DNA of 64,000 nucleotides. Origin: Litoditis marina. Lineage: Eukaryota; Nematoda; Chromadorea; Rhabditida; Rhabditidae. Numbering within the stretch: the first letter of the stretch is position 1; each line of letters begins with the position of its first letter. Below, piece by piece: positions 49,191-62,131 of this stretch. The notes under the pieces were generated by a model. That model had not been told where the DNA came from. It saw nothing but the letters and a program-made list of their open reading frames with translations, and did not search any database. The stretch lies in assembly GCA_964036275.1 (NCBI GenBank), contig OZ038434.1, forward strand, positions 2,564,560 through 2,628,559, read 5' to 3'. A program made the translations under genes and the position numbers.

Positions 49191-52100
49191 GCTGGTATCG
49201 GGAGAACGTGTTTTCTGTACTGGACGGCGCCTTTTTATCCACGATCGGGGACAATTGCTCGTCGTTTGTGAAGGTCTGAAAACGAACCAACGTATAGTTT
49301 TGCTACAACAACATTCTTACAAAAAAGTGTTGTTAGAACAGTTCTCACTACACCTGAATCGAGTTGAATGAGCATTTACTACCTCTGACTTTCAATGCGA
49401 TCTTTAGATGCCAAATTTGGTTGAACACTATTAAAACTTTCGAAACCAAAGAAATTTCATTGAAATGCTAGGATTAGTGGGACATGATTTGCGAATATAG
49501 TAACTTTTCTTTCTTCTGAAGACTTGAACAGGTTCAAAGTTATCCAATGTTACCGTACCTTGTATGGAAGTGTTCCGTTTCGTCTATTCTCCGGACTGTC
49601 TCTGCTGCTCTCGATCGGCTTTTTCTCCTCAACAACGCTGAAAAATGAAAATTTTATTGAGAAACATGTCAATTCACAGATAAACATAGAACATGATATA
49701 TATATATATATATATATATGAATTCATTTTCATGGTTCAAGGAAAACCTTCAGAAGTCATAAATCAGAGATTTCTGCGGAAAATAGTGAAATTTTGTTCC
49801 AAAACCATAGAAATATGAATAATGTCTAGTTATTGTTTTTCAACAACGCTCACTTGCACTTGAATGTTTCGAACACGTGAACGCTAAACCGTTGGATTGT
49901 AAACATATTCTAACCTGTGCTGACTGAAGTTGGACTTTGGTCTATCCCACGGCTCCGGAGCATATTGTGACTGGTAGTAGTATCTCTGCATGCCTTGAGG
50001 GGGATACTCCTCAGCCTGTAATAACGTCATGGGTGAGAACAATAATGTATTTCACGAATTACGGTAACTATGTATCTCACGAATTTCGGTAACTTTTTGA
50101 AAAAAAATTTAGAGCTTATAAATGTGATCATTCTGATGAAAAAGTGTCGGGCTAAAATGGTAAATTGTCACGTTCCGAGGAACTTGTAGTTTGATTTGCC
50201 AAGTTCCAGATGTACAAGTAAACTACAACACACCCTTAAGTTCTAGGTTTCATACAAAATCTTGATGAATTAAAACTGAGTTTCCCTTGGCGGCGTGGCC
50301 ATCCCTCAAAAATCTCATGGGATACTTCATGAGCTATTAGCATGAGCTTCTCATGAGAATTTATTGATTGCTATGCAACAACATTGCTAGTTCACGAATC
50401 GCTCATGAGGTATCTCATGAGAAACTCATATGAACTTCTCATGAAAATGAAGGCCCGCCGCCAGGTACACATGGACGACAGCTGTCAGTGTATACATCGT
50501 TTTTGCGTCTATTTTCATGTCCTAACCATCTCATCCAACACTGATTAATGTCCCACTTTTTGTACAACGAAATGCCCGCAGGCAACAAATGACGCCCGCC
50601 AAAGAATAGAGAGAAAATAGAATCGGCTGCAGCTGATTAAGCACCACCCCGTGAGAATATATAGTCTGTTCAACACTATCGTGGACGCCTTCAGTAGGAA
50701 TTGAGATTTGCTTCGGAACTTTTTGATACGTACTCGTTTTTGGTAAAAGTTTACGTGTTTTGAGAACCCGTGATGGTATACTATAGTGTTGGACGTAAAC
50801 TGAAGCACTCAACAAACCAACTGGAAAAATAAAGTAAGATGAGAAATCGTCAATTCATGAAAAGGAAAACTAGGAACGCACCAAGATGGCGCTTTAGAAC
50901 AATAATGCGTAGCGAATCAAAACTATCGGGAAAACTCTTCCCACTATTTATAATTTGTGATTTCTCGAGTTTCGATCGAAGGCTTTTCAAAGGTTTTTAA
51001 GGGATCAAAGTAAAACGAACATGTCGAACGAAGGATCGTTTCCTGCGTCTGTTGTTTCGTCCGCTCACCGCTCGCAGAATCAGAAAACCTGAAAGAGTAA
51101 AATGATAATTTAAAAAAAAGAAAGAATACAAATGTTACATTGAGTGGGGTTCTACATACATCAACCACTCTGAATCGGTCTTGTTCAGATTTTGGTCAAT
51201 TCTATGTGGATTGGCGTGTTTATGGATCTCTACTCTACTTCCACTCTTCAAACACAAATTCTTCAGACTAAATAGATACAAAAGTTAGTGAGAAGGTTGA
51301 AATATTCAAATGATCCTTCTTAACAGACAGTCTAGTTTTATCATGAAAAAGTCAACTACGACCATTTTGAAACATCATGTTGTTTTCATTACACAAACTG
51401 ATCTGGAACGATTAGGACAAATATTCTAGATTTCCCGATATTGTAACTGTGCAACACATAACATAGTATTTCACATGTGGTACATTTGAATTTGATATAA
51501 ATTATTCAAAAAAAAAGAATTATTTTTCCTTTATCCAATTTGCCTCCTCTCTCTCTTTCTCCCTCTTTCTTGCCGCTATCATTCCAAGATTGTTTATGCA
51601 TCGTCTCAATGAGGTTTCTCCTAACTAGTTTTCCTCTGCTAATAGCCTAAACACTCAAAAACAACTGGCCAAACTAGGATAACACGGCTTCCACTAGTTG
51701 ATTGAGTCACAACGAATCCGAACCTATCTAAACTAACAAGAACTTGTAAAGAAAATCAAGTGTGGCCAAAAAATTGAGAGAGCACGGGTTATGTCCCGAT
51801 GATTTCAATATGGGAACGTTTAATAAATCACGTAAACTCCATCGGAAGCAAACCACGCGTTTCCTCTTGTCAGTGCGCTTAAATAACATCAAAAACCGAC
51901 TTGAGGCAGTGTTTCGATACAGAATTCACGGAAATGTTTGCACGCAGTATCTCACGTGAATGTCAAAATTGCAATCATTGCGCGACACGAGTCGTATCCT
52001 GTCAAAAGTAGGATAGATCAGCTTCTCCATAAGTTGGTTACCGGTCTTCTTTAACACTTTGCCAAACGCCACACAGAAGGTAAACTGGAGCGAGAGAGAA

Positions 52101-53070
52101 GAGAACGATATTCATTTTAAATTATTGTTTTTTATAACATATTTTTTTCCATAACTTTCGCTTGTAAAAAGCTGGGTTATTGTTATTATAATTGTAACAT
52201 ACCTATCATTCCAATGACCGATATAGCCACCAGCGCCAACGTCATGTTCCTGAGGTCCATAATGTAGTTGGTCATTCGGTGCATGTCATCGGCCACCTAG
52301 AAAATCCAATTGATGCCACATGGGTTACGGTATCCGAAGATGCAGCTGTGCCAAAGAAATTGGCAGCTGGCCATGACTTCACAAAAATAAGCCATTTGTG
52401 TCCTTAATTAAGTTACGAAAGTATTTGGAACATCCCGCAGTCTTTGATTTTTGATGAATTGATAAATAAACAATGAAAATTCTACAACCCAGTGATTTGA
52501 ACCTAACCGTTTTCTACCGCCTGAATCAAAATAAGTGAATGTAAAGTTTTTTGCTGATCATGCTCGTTCACTAAACTGTGTTGATCGGTTTTACAAGCAT
52601 CTCTACATGGGGTAGTAATATCCCCAAAATCGTCGATACCTAATGAAAACTATCTTGCGCGACCTCGCCGGAAACTTCAGCGGGAATTAGGATTTTGCAA
52701 TAACCGTATGTACCTAATGTGATCCTCTCACGCATTATATGAAAGTTCACTTGCGTGTCAGTTTTGCGGATCTATCTAATATTTCATCCTTACTATTCAT
52801 TATGAACAACTTATGATAAGTGATTGACAAATGTCAAGTGTCATCGCAATAAGTGAAAAACACTAGATAACTAAACTGATGTCCCGAAACCAATCATTTA
52901 TAATAATAACAATAGTATGATAATAATACAATAATAACAATAATAACCTGAATCATTTTCGGTATTCCCTTGAATATGGAGTTCATGTCGACTCCTCCGG
53001 GGTAGTGCTGCTCGGACATCATGCTCATCTCGTGGGGGGAAGAATGGTGGGAAGAAGGAGCTCCGCCCAT
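49171..53070 (-). CDS. Unrecognised single-pass membrane protein
   Basis: No family recognised. Firm exons (minus strand): 53070-52948, 52296-52203, 52084-52042, 50015-49915, 49637-49559, 49275-49171. Tentative exons: 51267-51160, 51088-51069, 50820-50648. Taken together all phases close and give 846 nt, 281 residues. The N-terminus is short and polar (MGGAPSSHHSSPHEMSMM). One hydrophobic helix lies at about residues 59-80, reading LALVAISVIGMI across exon 2 and VYLLCGVW in exon 3, with a possible glycosylation site NMT just before it. The C-terminal part is hydrophilic and Tyr/Pro/Ser-rich (EEYPPQGMQRYYYQSQYAPE, SRYQPPAQKV end). The ATG lies 2 nt after a TTTTGTAG acceptor, so a trans-spliced or upstream non-coding exon is likely. 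The intron before the last firm block carries a MITE. Confidence 0.6.
49697..49719. repeat. (AT)n microsatellite
   Basis: About eleven TA dinucleotides, in the intron between exons 50015-49915 and 49637-49559 of the minus-strand gene. Confidence 0.9.
50286..50465. mobile_element. MITE-like element with GGCGGCG ends and TCATGAG motifs
   Basis: Left end CTTGGCGGCGTGGCC, right end GGCCCGCCGCCAGG (inverted). Inside, TCATGAG-type palindromic words occur symmetrically (CTCATGGGATACTTCATGAG against CTCATGAGGTATCTCATGAG). No ORF. Confidence 0.65.
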
Positions 53071-55373
53071 ATCTACAAAAGGAAGAGCATGAAAAAGGAG
53101 GTACATATGGAGGGAGAACCGAGACAAAGAAATAAGAGAGAGGGATAGAGGGAGAGAGAGAGAACATAATTAAGAGTTTTGAATATGAGGTATTTTGCAT
53201 AGTGATGGGTTTCTAATACAAGAAAAATACAGTTAGTTCGGCGAAATGAGATTAAAACTTCATAGTGAAGGGTAGTATTTATTTCAAAATCGAAACTGAA
53301 AAGCATGAATACTAGAAATCAGCCACAGGAGCGACGAGTTTCGTCCGAAGGAAAGAAGAAAAGTCCACAAACGAAACAATCGGAAGCAGCGCCCTATGCG
53401 CGAGTCATGTCGAAACTTAGAGGTTGCTCGTCTACATAACTGGTGAGTTTGTATCATAAATATCAATTTATTACTAGAAACACTCAGATGACAACTTAAA
53501 TCTCGTCACTGTAACACATAGAAGCGTTTTCCTGGTGAACAGAAAATTTTAGACTATGAAAGTTGAACTTGTGAAAACTAAAAGATAGAGAAGAGGATAT
53601 ATAGGAAGAGGGAGAGAGAATGAGAGTAGTAAAATTACATACTGTTCAGACATTTCTTGTCCAACTGATGGTTTTCTTGTAGGTTATCATTTACAGAACA
53701 TGAGTGGTTGAACCGCGCACGAGGGTAATAGCAGAGGAGTACAAATACAACAAAATAAACAGATAGGCTTGATAAGATTACTGGCGACCTCGTAAAATCA
53801 GATGAACATTGCAAGAAGGTGTTGACTCGAAACAACATACCACCAAATAGAGTGTGGTTTTGCAAATAAAAACTTATATATTTAATATAAAAGTAATATT
53901 TGTTAACAGTGCTTGTTGCAAATACACATTGTGGAAATGGAAATGTCTAGCTAGAGCCTCGTAAAAACTGTTTCTGTACTAATCGAGTAAAGTTCCTAAG
54001 AACAAGCAATAAACAAAAGATCGAAATGTTGTTGGTTTGCTTGAAACTCATGTCGAAGAAAATCGATTACCGTATTCGCAAGATGCAAAAAGAGCCGACA
54101 AAGTATTTCATGTAGAAAAACTGAGTGCAACATTCCAATTTGTTTCGAAAATTTTCAACTTTCTTACTAAATTACATAAAGTAGAGTCATAGTTGTGCTT
54201 TTGTCAGTACACACGAACGAGTTTAATTAGGTGAAATAAATAATATTCATTTTCTCGAGCCGTTCATGAAATGAATGTGACTCTTCTCAAATACCCATCT
54301 ACGGAACGCATTACCAAACTACAACCTACAAAAAGACCAATCTCGATCACGAACCCAAAGTGTTAATATTGCAAAATTATCAGTAGAAGAATGAATCATC
54401 AGAACAAACAGCGGTAAACATTTTCATTTGTTTTGCATATCACTTTCCCATTAAAAATGGTATTAATAGACATGTTGCTCTCGTAAATCCTATGTAACTT
54501 GTAAAAAAATCATTTTGTAATTAATGTGTGTTTGCTGCTTCATAATGAGTGCGTGGTTTGTCCTCTAATTGGCCAAATTACTCCTCCCACAACAAACAAA
54601 GTTAATTATCTAGTCCATTACATGAGAATGTCTAGTTTTTTATTGGCACCCTTTAAAAGAATTTTTAATTCAAGAACGACAGTCAGTAAATTTTGATTTA
54701 CACAGATGAAGAGAGAAATTGGACTATTCAAAACCAAAATCATCCTCTCTCTGGTGGTAATCTAATTCAATCTAATACTAAAGTTTTGAAAGAGTTTATG
54801 GTGAGTTTGACTTGGCTTTACTTCCTGAAGATTCTCGAATAGTATGTTCTACTTAGAACTAGTTGTAAATCGGAGAAAAAGTGTTTCTATTTCGGAACAG
54901 TCGAACGCGCGAAATGTGAGTGATAAATCGAGCCACTGGGAGGGAGTTTGAAGACGCAATATTAGAGCGGTGAAATATGGACGAAATCTGAGCTAAGGCG
55001 CGAACAAAACAATATAATCTCTGGTCTTTTATTAAGTGATTTGAATAATATTAAAATAGAGTTTCACAGGTGCATTGTACAATGACGCTGTTTGGGACTT
55101 GTATGACTACTGCTTCTCTGAAAGTATTTTCCAAAAGTTGTTGTTGAAGACTAGGAGTCAGTGTTTCTTCTCATGAAGGAGAAACTTTCAATTTTCATTT
55201 AAAAAGGTCAGAAACGTTTCGCAACTTTTGTAACTATAGGAAGAGGGCTACTAAGCTGCAAAGAGAAAAGATATAAAGAAAAAACATAGTTCTGTCCAAT
55301 CTATCGAAATAATATTATAAAAATATCAGTTCTACCAGTTCAGAAGTCTTGCAAAAAACAGATATAGAATCGG
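53071..55373. other. Region without supported genes
   Basis: Upstream of the minus-strand membrane protein gene. A short GA-rich tract at about 53120-53162 and AT-rich sequence. No exon chain found. Confidence 0.45.
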
Positions 55374-55643
55374 TCAAAGGTAGCGTCTAGCGTAGTTGTT
55401 GTGCTGTGAGTTACATATAACTGCGGGATCTCCCGGGTAGATATTCAAATAGCACAAGTGCTGGATTACGCAATACGGGGTTAATCCCAGAGAAAACACC
55501 TGTCGGTGACTAAAAGGAGAGGAAACAAATAAAAGGGAAGGAGAGGCTAATATTATGCTCCAAACGACTTACGAAGGAATAATGGTTGGTATGGGAAAAT
55601 GGAGTAATAAAGGAGAAGCAACCAGCATAACTTCAAAAAACAT
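55374..55643 (-). CDS. Candidate small secreted peptide precursor
   Basis: Two-exon minus-strand model: 55643-55573 (71 nt) and 55509-55374 (136 nt), joined in phase across a 63-nt intron with donor C|GTAAGT and acceptor CCTTTTAG. It gives 68 residues plus stop. Exon 1 reads MFFEVMLVASPLLLHFPIP, a plausible signal peptide. Exon 2 contains LGLTPYCVIQHLCYLNIYPG and ends NSQHNYARRYL, with three cysteines and a dibasic RR near the C-terminus. The G+C rise in exon 2 supports coding. No family recognised. The frame stays open upstream of the ATG, so more 5' exons are possible. It could also be a chance combination. Confidence 0.4.
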
Positions 55644-57283
55644 CCGAAGAAAAGCAATTGCGACGGTAGTAAATCCAGAATTTGTAGATTTTATAGTGAG
55701 TGAATATGAATACACATCAGAGTACGTATGCTAGATCATCTCGGCCTTTCTCTCCTGTGTCTTGTCAAACTTACGCTATTTTTCTTCTCTCGCATCCCGC
55801 CGGGATACAAGTCACACGAAATTTTGAGGAAAAACGAGAGACGCAGGATTGGATGGCTTCATAAGCTTCACCCGAGGTTCTTTGAGTTTCTATGAATTTC
55901 ATCCACGCAGGTGACAGATGCAATGAATTAGTTGTGAATGAAATATGCGTTTTTCTTATTCTTCTAATGTTAAAAGGGTTGCGCAACGTGAAAGAAGCGC
56001 AAGATTTGAGTACAAAGAGAGAGCGTGAACGTTTTGATTGCCGGGGAGGGAGAGAGAGACAGAGAGACAGAGAGAGAGAAAGAAAGAAAGAGAGGGAGAG
56101 AGAGCGAGAGATGAAAGAGATGCAAAGAAGCGCAGGATTCGAGTAAAAAGGAAAGCGTGGACGTTTGATTGGCAGAAGAAACGGTAAAAAGAGGGAGCGG
56201 GGTCACAGATGGTCTTTCAAAGCATGTCTGCGGGCATGATTCACATGGTTAGAGAGGGGGAGAGACAAAGGTAAATGAAGAGACGCAGTCATTACATGCA
56301 GAGTTCAAATGCTAGCAAAGGGGGAGCTTACTCAATGTAAGGAGAGATAGAGAAAGAGAGAGAAAGCGAGAGAGAGAAAGAGATGGAGAGAGATAGAGAG
56401 ATGCCAACAAAGAGTTAGTAAGTTGACAGAGGCTCGAAGGTAGGTTGAAAAATCTTCAAGAGAAAGACTGATTGAAACTTTGTGCTATTCAATTGTGCTC
56501 AATGCAGTAATAGCAGGTACTTAGACAATTATGTTAGAGGGGGGGGGGAGTAGAAGAGGTTGGAACTTGGATCGAGAAGAAAATAGGAAACGAAAACTAA
56601 CAAAAACGATGGGACCGGATTAAAATGCAGAGAATGATAGTGAGAAAGGTAGAGAGTGGGAACAAGAAAGAGAGTGTCGGAGAGATGTGGAGAGGGGGAA
56701 AGAGAGAGAGAGAGGGTGTGAGAGAGAAAAAAAGAAAGAGGAAGAGATTTAGAGGGAGGTAGAAGATGAGAGAGAGAGGGAAAAATAGAAAGAAGTGAGC
56801 ATAGGAAGCTAGAGAGTGTAGGAGCAAGGAGAGAGAGAGAGAGAGGGAGAGAGAGAAAGATAGATAGATAGAGATAGAGATATTCGTTGTCAAAGAGGGC
56901 TGACCAGCTGCTCTCGGCTTGTAAAAGTTATAACTGGAGCAGCCATTACCATACTCATAACGGCGACAGGCCGAGAGAAAAGAAAAAGGCTGGGAATCAA
57001 GACAACAAACGATATATAATAAGTTACATAACTAATTATATATTAAAGATAATATTAATACATAATACATATAACACAACACTCGACGATAAGCTGAAAA
57101 CATACTAATGAAAATACGGTTTACTGAATCTAAGGAAAACATCCTTTTTCGTTAGATGTTGACGGATGCATGGTAACTTTTGGGGGTCAGGTTCTCAGTT
57201 GTTTCGATTAGAACTCACAGACCGAACTACAACTCAAAGGGTCAACGCCGAGATTGCTTTTTGCTCACTAATTCGTGATGATA

Positions 57284-57533
57284 GTACTCAGGTGCCTGCA
57301 TGTCCCAGGGACAAGAACGGGACGTCCCATGTCCCGGTACTGTCCCGGGACGGTACCAAGAATTACGGTAGAAATGGAGCATATTCGCATATGAAAGTCA
57401 GGATCGAGTAGAATTTTTGTCATAATTTATGCAAATCTGCTCCATTTATACCGTAATTCTTGGTACCGTCCCGGGACAGTACCGGGACATGGGACGTCCC
57501 CTTCATGTCCCTGGGACATGCGACTGCTGAGTA
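57284..57533. mobile_element. 250-bp fold-back (palindromic) element
   Basis: Left arm from TACTCAGGTGCCTGCATGTC through CCCGGTACTGTCCCGGGACG and CCAAGAATTACGGT; right arm is its near-complete reverse complement ending GGGACATGCGACTGCTGAGTA. Arms are about 100 bp with a loop of about 45 bp (57386-57430). Rich in GGGAC/GTCCC words. No ORF. Confidence 0.85.
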
Positions 57534-57943
57534 ATGTTTAGGACATGTAAACGTTAGTTTTACTCTTTACTAAAACATCGAGTTGTCTGTAAAATGAACT
57601 TGTACGAATTCTTACGTTTTCGTGAAACGTGATTCTAAAAATAGACTCTAGATTCTGAAATTGTACCTTGTTTTAATTTATTCACGTTTATTTCATTGTA
57701 TTAGTAAAACTCAATGGGGACAAGTTAGCTATGTTAATTGTTATTGGTCGTGAAAATAAATGATTGGAGACATAAGGATCGATATTAGCAAGTGATGCAT
57801 TACAACGGAGGAGGCGGGAAAGAAAATGAGGTGTTAAGAGGGAAAGAAGGAAAGAGAGAGAGAAGGTAGAGACGAGAGTATGAAAAAGAGAGGAACAGAG
57901 AGAGAGCAGGTAGCTATCGGGAACAAGTGTGGAAGAGAGAGAA

Positions 57944-57947
<4 letters not shown>

Positions 57948-58016
<69 letters not shown>
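57948..58016. repeat. (GA)n microsatellite
   Basis: Almost pure GA dinucleotides over about 68 bp. Confidence 0.95.
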
Positions 58017-58018
<2 letters not shown>

Positions 58019-58808
58019 GGGGAGATAGAGATAGATAGAGAGAGTAGAGGAGAAAGAGTAGCCGCAGCGGAAGGAGGGGGAACATATGTGTTAAGTACGT
58101 AATATTCAAAATTTTCTGTACCTTTTCACGTCTGTACAGTTAGTTTCGCTTTCCTACAGAACTACACGAGAGTGAGATAGGGCGAGAAATCGGGATAGAG
58201 AGAGAGAGAGAGTAGAAAGAGAGAGAGACAGAGATAGAAAGACAAAAAGAGAGCAGAAGAGAAACAAGAATGAAGAAAGTGCCGAGCTCCAGTGGAAGTG
58301 TGATGTTCTTGTGGGAACTAAGGCTGTCAACTGTCTCTCCATAATGACCACAGGAAAAAAGCAAAATCTGTCAAAACTGAACATCAAGTAGTTCTCATGG
58401 GAAGAGTGTGATGTCGCCGCAAAGAAAATTTCTTCCACTCTTTCTTTTTCGGCTTCAAAAAGCCGAAAACATGTGATTCGCCGGAACAGAAATTTAGAAG
58501 GATTAAGAAGAAAGATAAAAGAAGAAGAAAGATAGAAGATGTTTCGTGCAAAAAAAACTGTAGGTAAACTGGGTGTAACGCAACGTCTTTCCGCTACGCT
58601 GAATAAAATATAGGATTTGGTGGGGCTGAGATAACTCAGTTTGTACATGGCCCTGAGGCGGAAAACTGAGTAGGGAGGTAATAGAAAATGGCCGCGGGGG
58701 AGGCAGAGTGGTATGTTAATCAGGGAAAACTATGTCTCTCTCTAGCTCTCTCAGTCTCTATGTCTCTCTCTCTTTCTCTCCATGTCTCTCTGTTCTCATG
58801 TAGCCTCA

Positions 58809-58810
<2 letters not shown>

Positions 58811-58879
<69 letters not shown>

Positions 58880-58883
58880 TCTC
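58811..58883. repeat. (CT)n microsatellite
   Basis: Almost pure CT dinucleotides, opposite in strand sense to the GA tract 0.8 kb to the left. Confidence 0.95.
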
Positions 58884-61366
58884 TGTTTTTTCTGTCGAAG
58901 TAGTTTGCAGTAAGATCTTGGAGTAACTGAACTACGAGAATTTTTTTAGTCATGATATTGGAAATTTCGAAACCCACTTTTGGTATGAGGGTAGGCAGCT
59001 GTTTTTCGGTTGATCGAGCAATTTTGAGAGTAGAGGAAGTGGTGCTCCCAGGTGCCCAAAACTTCAAAATCTGTTCAAAAACTTATTTATTGAAGACATA
59101 GAGTACTATTTCCATTAAATAAGAGTGAAGTGGTGAACAATAGAGAGAAAGCCCCTTTTCTAGTTTTATATGAAACAACAAACGGAAAAAGGTCCAAAGA
59201 TGATGTTGTTTACGCCTCGAACCAAGCTTTTTTTTAAACAATCTCAATCAATGTACAGTTTCAACCAAATGGATCAACAAATATCTCACAAAACTGAATG
59301 TTTTCAGTTCACAAAACTGATTGTACCAAAAATGTTTTCGAACAGACTTTGTTTGTTATTAATTACGCAAACATCGATAGAAGCGAACAGAAAACTATTG
59401 TGTTCAAGAATTTTGCTTATAACAAAAGATGTTTGGCAGAGTTCTGACTGTTTTCTGAAAGACTGTAGATAAGCAATGACGATTCGCGTGAAACAGAACA
59501 GAAGCTGAACTCAGAGGGAGATAACGGATCTGAACTTTACACAAAAACTTTGATATATATTATTTTGTTCTACAAAATATCTGAATGAGATGTGAGTTTT
59601 AAGAAGTTAGCGTAACTGGCGCAAAGACTTATAAATAGCATCCGATTGACTTCAGTGAACTGACCAAACTTTTCACTATTCGGAAAGGACGACCGCGGTT
59701 CGATCAGTTTGTTTTGTGGTTGTTTTCGGCTGATTGTGTAAGACCACAACTGTGCTCCACTGATAGATGGCCACGGTGTAATTTCGAGACAAAATGAAGG
59801 AATTTTTGAAATCGGCCCGGATTTGTGGAGTGTAAAGCATCAATCAAGAGAGGGATAATAAGAAAAGACAGAGAAGAAATGTACGAAACCGAGAGAATAA
59901 GAGAAGGGAGTTTAATCAAAACTTGTAACTATGTAAATAAAACTACACGGTGAAGTACTAGGATTCATCCTAAAACGCCTAAAGAGAAAGGTGAGAATCT
60001 AATTACTATTACTTAATTAAATAAAACATTACAAAAATTAGGTGCAATGCGATGTATAAATGAGTGCAGATCTCTGATGGCTGATGGCACATTCTTACAT
60101 AGATTGTTGTTCTCAGAAAATAGTGGGTTTGATACTTTTTGTTACCTACAGTAACAAAGTTCACAAATAAACAACAATTTTATTCCTCCAAACATATATT
60201 CTATTCTGAAAACTGCAAAAATGTTGGTTCTACAGCAAATTTCACTGGAAGACGAGTTTACCTTGAAATAAACTTGCTTTTGACAATGTAAACTTCAAAA
60301 CATCAACAAAATGAAACTCAAAAAATATATCCAGTAAAGGGTGACAAGTGAACCTAAGAGAAAAGTATATCTGAAACGTTTATGACCAGATAAAATCTGT
60401 TTAGTTTTATGTTACAAACTTTTTCTGTACATATTATGATTTAAATTCGTGTGGGAGGATATTATGAAAAAAAGACATCTGCTGCGAACAAATATATAAA
60501 CAATGAATGGAATGAAAAGAACAGGCGCAATACATGACTGACATTGATTCGTTTTGTCTCATTCTACTATTAGCATAGTGGACAGAATCACTAAACGAAA
60601 AAATAGTACTGAAGTAGGAAAATAAGTGAAAATAAGTACAAACCCTATCTAGCAGTTTGTATCTATTTTCTAATACCATCAAAAAGTCTTCATGATAATA
60701 AATATGTTTGTTTCAATTGAAATAATTAAACATATAAATCACCAGGAAAGTCGAACGGAAACTGCAGTACCGCTCGGCTGTGTTTGTAGTTTGATCTTGC
60801 AAAAGTTCGATTATGTTCGACGAGTACCATTAATAATTCGATCACTCCCTATCATATATGTTAGAAATATTATCCAATTTGGGTAGTTTCATCTGTTATT
60901 ACCATGAACGTTATGAAAAAGATCCGTACGAGTGCAATACATTCAGGCAACTACTCCGAGAGAGCGAGAGAGAGAGGGGGAAAAGACAGAGGAAGGAAGA
61001 GAAAGAGAGGGGAGAGAGAGAGGACGGAAGAAAGAGAGGGGAGAGAGATAGAGAGAGAGAGAGGGAAATCTAGTAACCTCTCAAATTTGCGGAAAAATCA
61101 CGACTAATACGGCGAGGTGGGTAAAATACCTATGTCACATTGCAGTTCTTTTGCTTGTGATACAGAGAATTGAATGATGAATGGCGAGGAGAGTGACATA
61201 TTATTTCATAACAGGAGCCGAGAACTACGTTATGAAATGAGAAAAATGTGAATTCGCACAGGATAGCACATTCGGACTAGACCATGTATCCTGTCTCATT
61301 CATGAAAACGTGTAAACTAAAACGCACGTTTTCCAGCAAATATGCTTATCACCTGAAATAGCTACA

Positions 61367-61468
61367 CTAGAAGTCAATTGAATAAATATTCACGTAAAGT
61401 TAGCATTCTAATGAGACATCGTGCACTTTGTCATTGCACGTTTCTGAATTCTGCTGTGTTTAACCTGG
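61367..61468 (-). mobile_element. MITE family A, truncated copy
   Basis: CTAGAAGTCAATTGAATAAA, then CACGTAAAGTTAGCATTCTA, CATCGTGCACTTTGTCATTG and CTGCTGTGTTTAAC, then homology stops. The far inverted-repeat end is missing. Confidence 0.6.
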
Positions 61469-62131
61469 TAATGACAGCTTCAGACAGTCTGCGTCTCTCT
61501 GACATGCACACTCTCTCGTGTGGGTTTGCTAGCCTGCTACAGAAGTGGTGGCCAACTGGCTGGATTTGTATTAGCCCTACATTTTGCATAGTATCTTCGT
61601 CTTCATAGAACTTGTGACAATTTGATCAGTCAAGCTCGTTGGAAGGTTTTTACGCTGAGCGACTCAAATACAATACGAAAAGATCTGACATAAACCTCCC
61701 CTCCCCTTTCTTTCAACTACATTGAACCATTAGATTTAATGATTCGCAAACTTAGTCCGCCTGAAGCAATACTCTACTTTCACACAACCTTCGCGTTTGC
61801 TCCTGCTTTCCGATGGTATAGCGTGACCCGAATACTGAAACATAAAACTTTTCCTGAGAGAGTTAAGAAGTGAGCAAAACCGGAAAACAAATCTTACACT
61901 CAATCAAACTTAGCCGATCGTAATTCGATTACAACTTTGTAATAACACCCCGCTGAACATCTTCTCTCGAATTTCGCAACGAGTTTAGCTTTGACACATT
62001 AGTACTGGAGCTATTTCCATCCTAATCTTCTTCCTTTCTGTTTTGTTAGGTGTCCAAATACAGTGTCCCGCCCCTCTCTCTAATATTTGTCTGACCCCGA
62101 CTCTTTTCCCGCAAACCATTTGGATGCATAG

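Larger units (their letters stand above)
55644..62131. other. Long gene-poor region rich in GA/CT microsatellites
   Basis: GA-rich tracts on the plus strand at about 56045-56115, 56340-56402, 56690-56880, 57948-58016, 58195-58260 and 60958-61068, and a (CT)n tract at 58735-58883. A large fold-back lies at 57284-57533 and a truncated MITE at 61367. No exon chain supported. Confidence 0.6.

Noticed and set aside
55553..55734. 59-codon plus-strand open frame starting ATGCTCC
   Set aside because: It overlaps the spliced minus-strand model, which has matching splice sites and a signal peptide; the plus frame has no family pattern. Not fully excluded.
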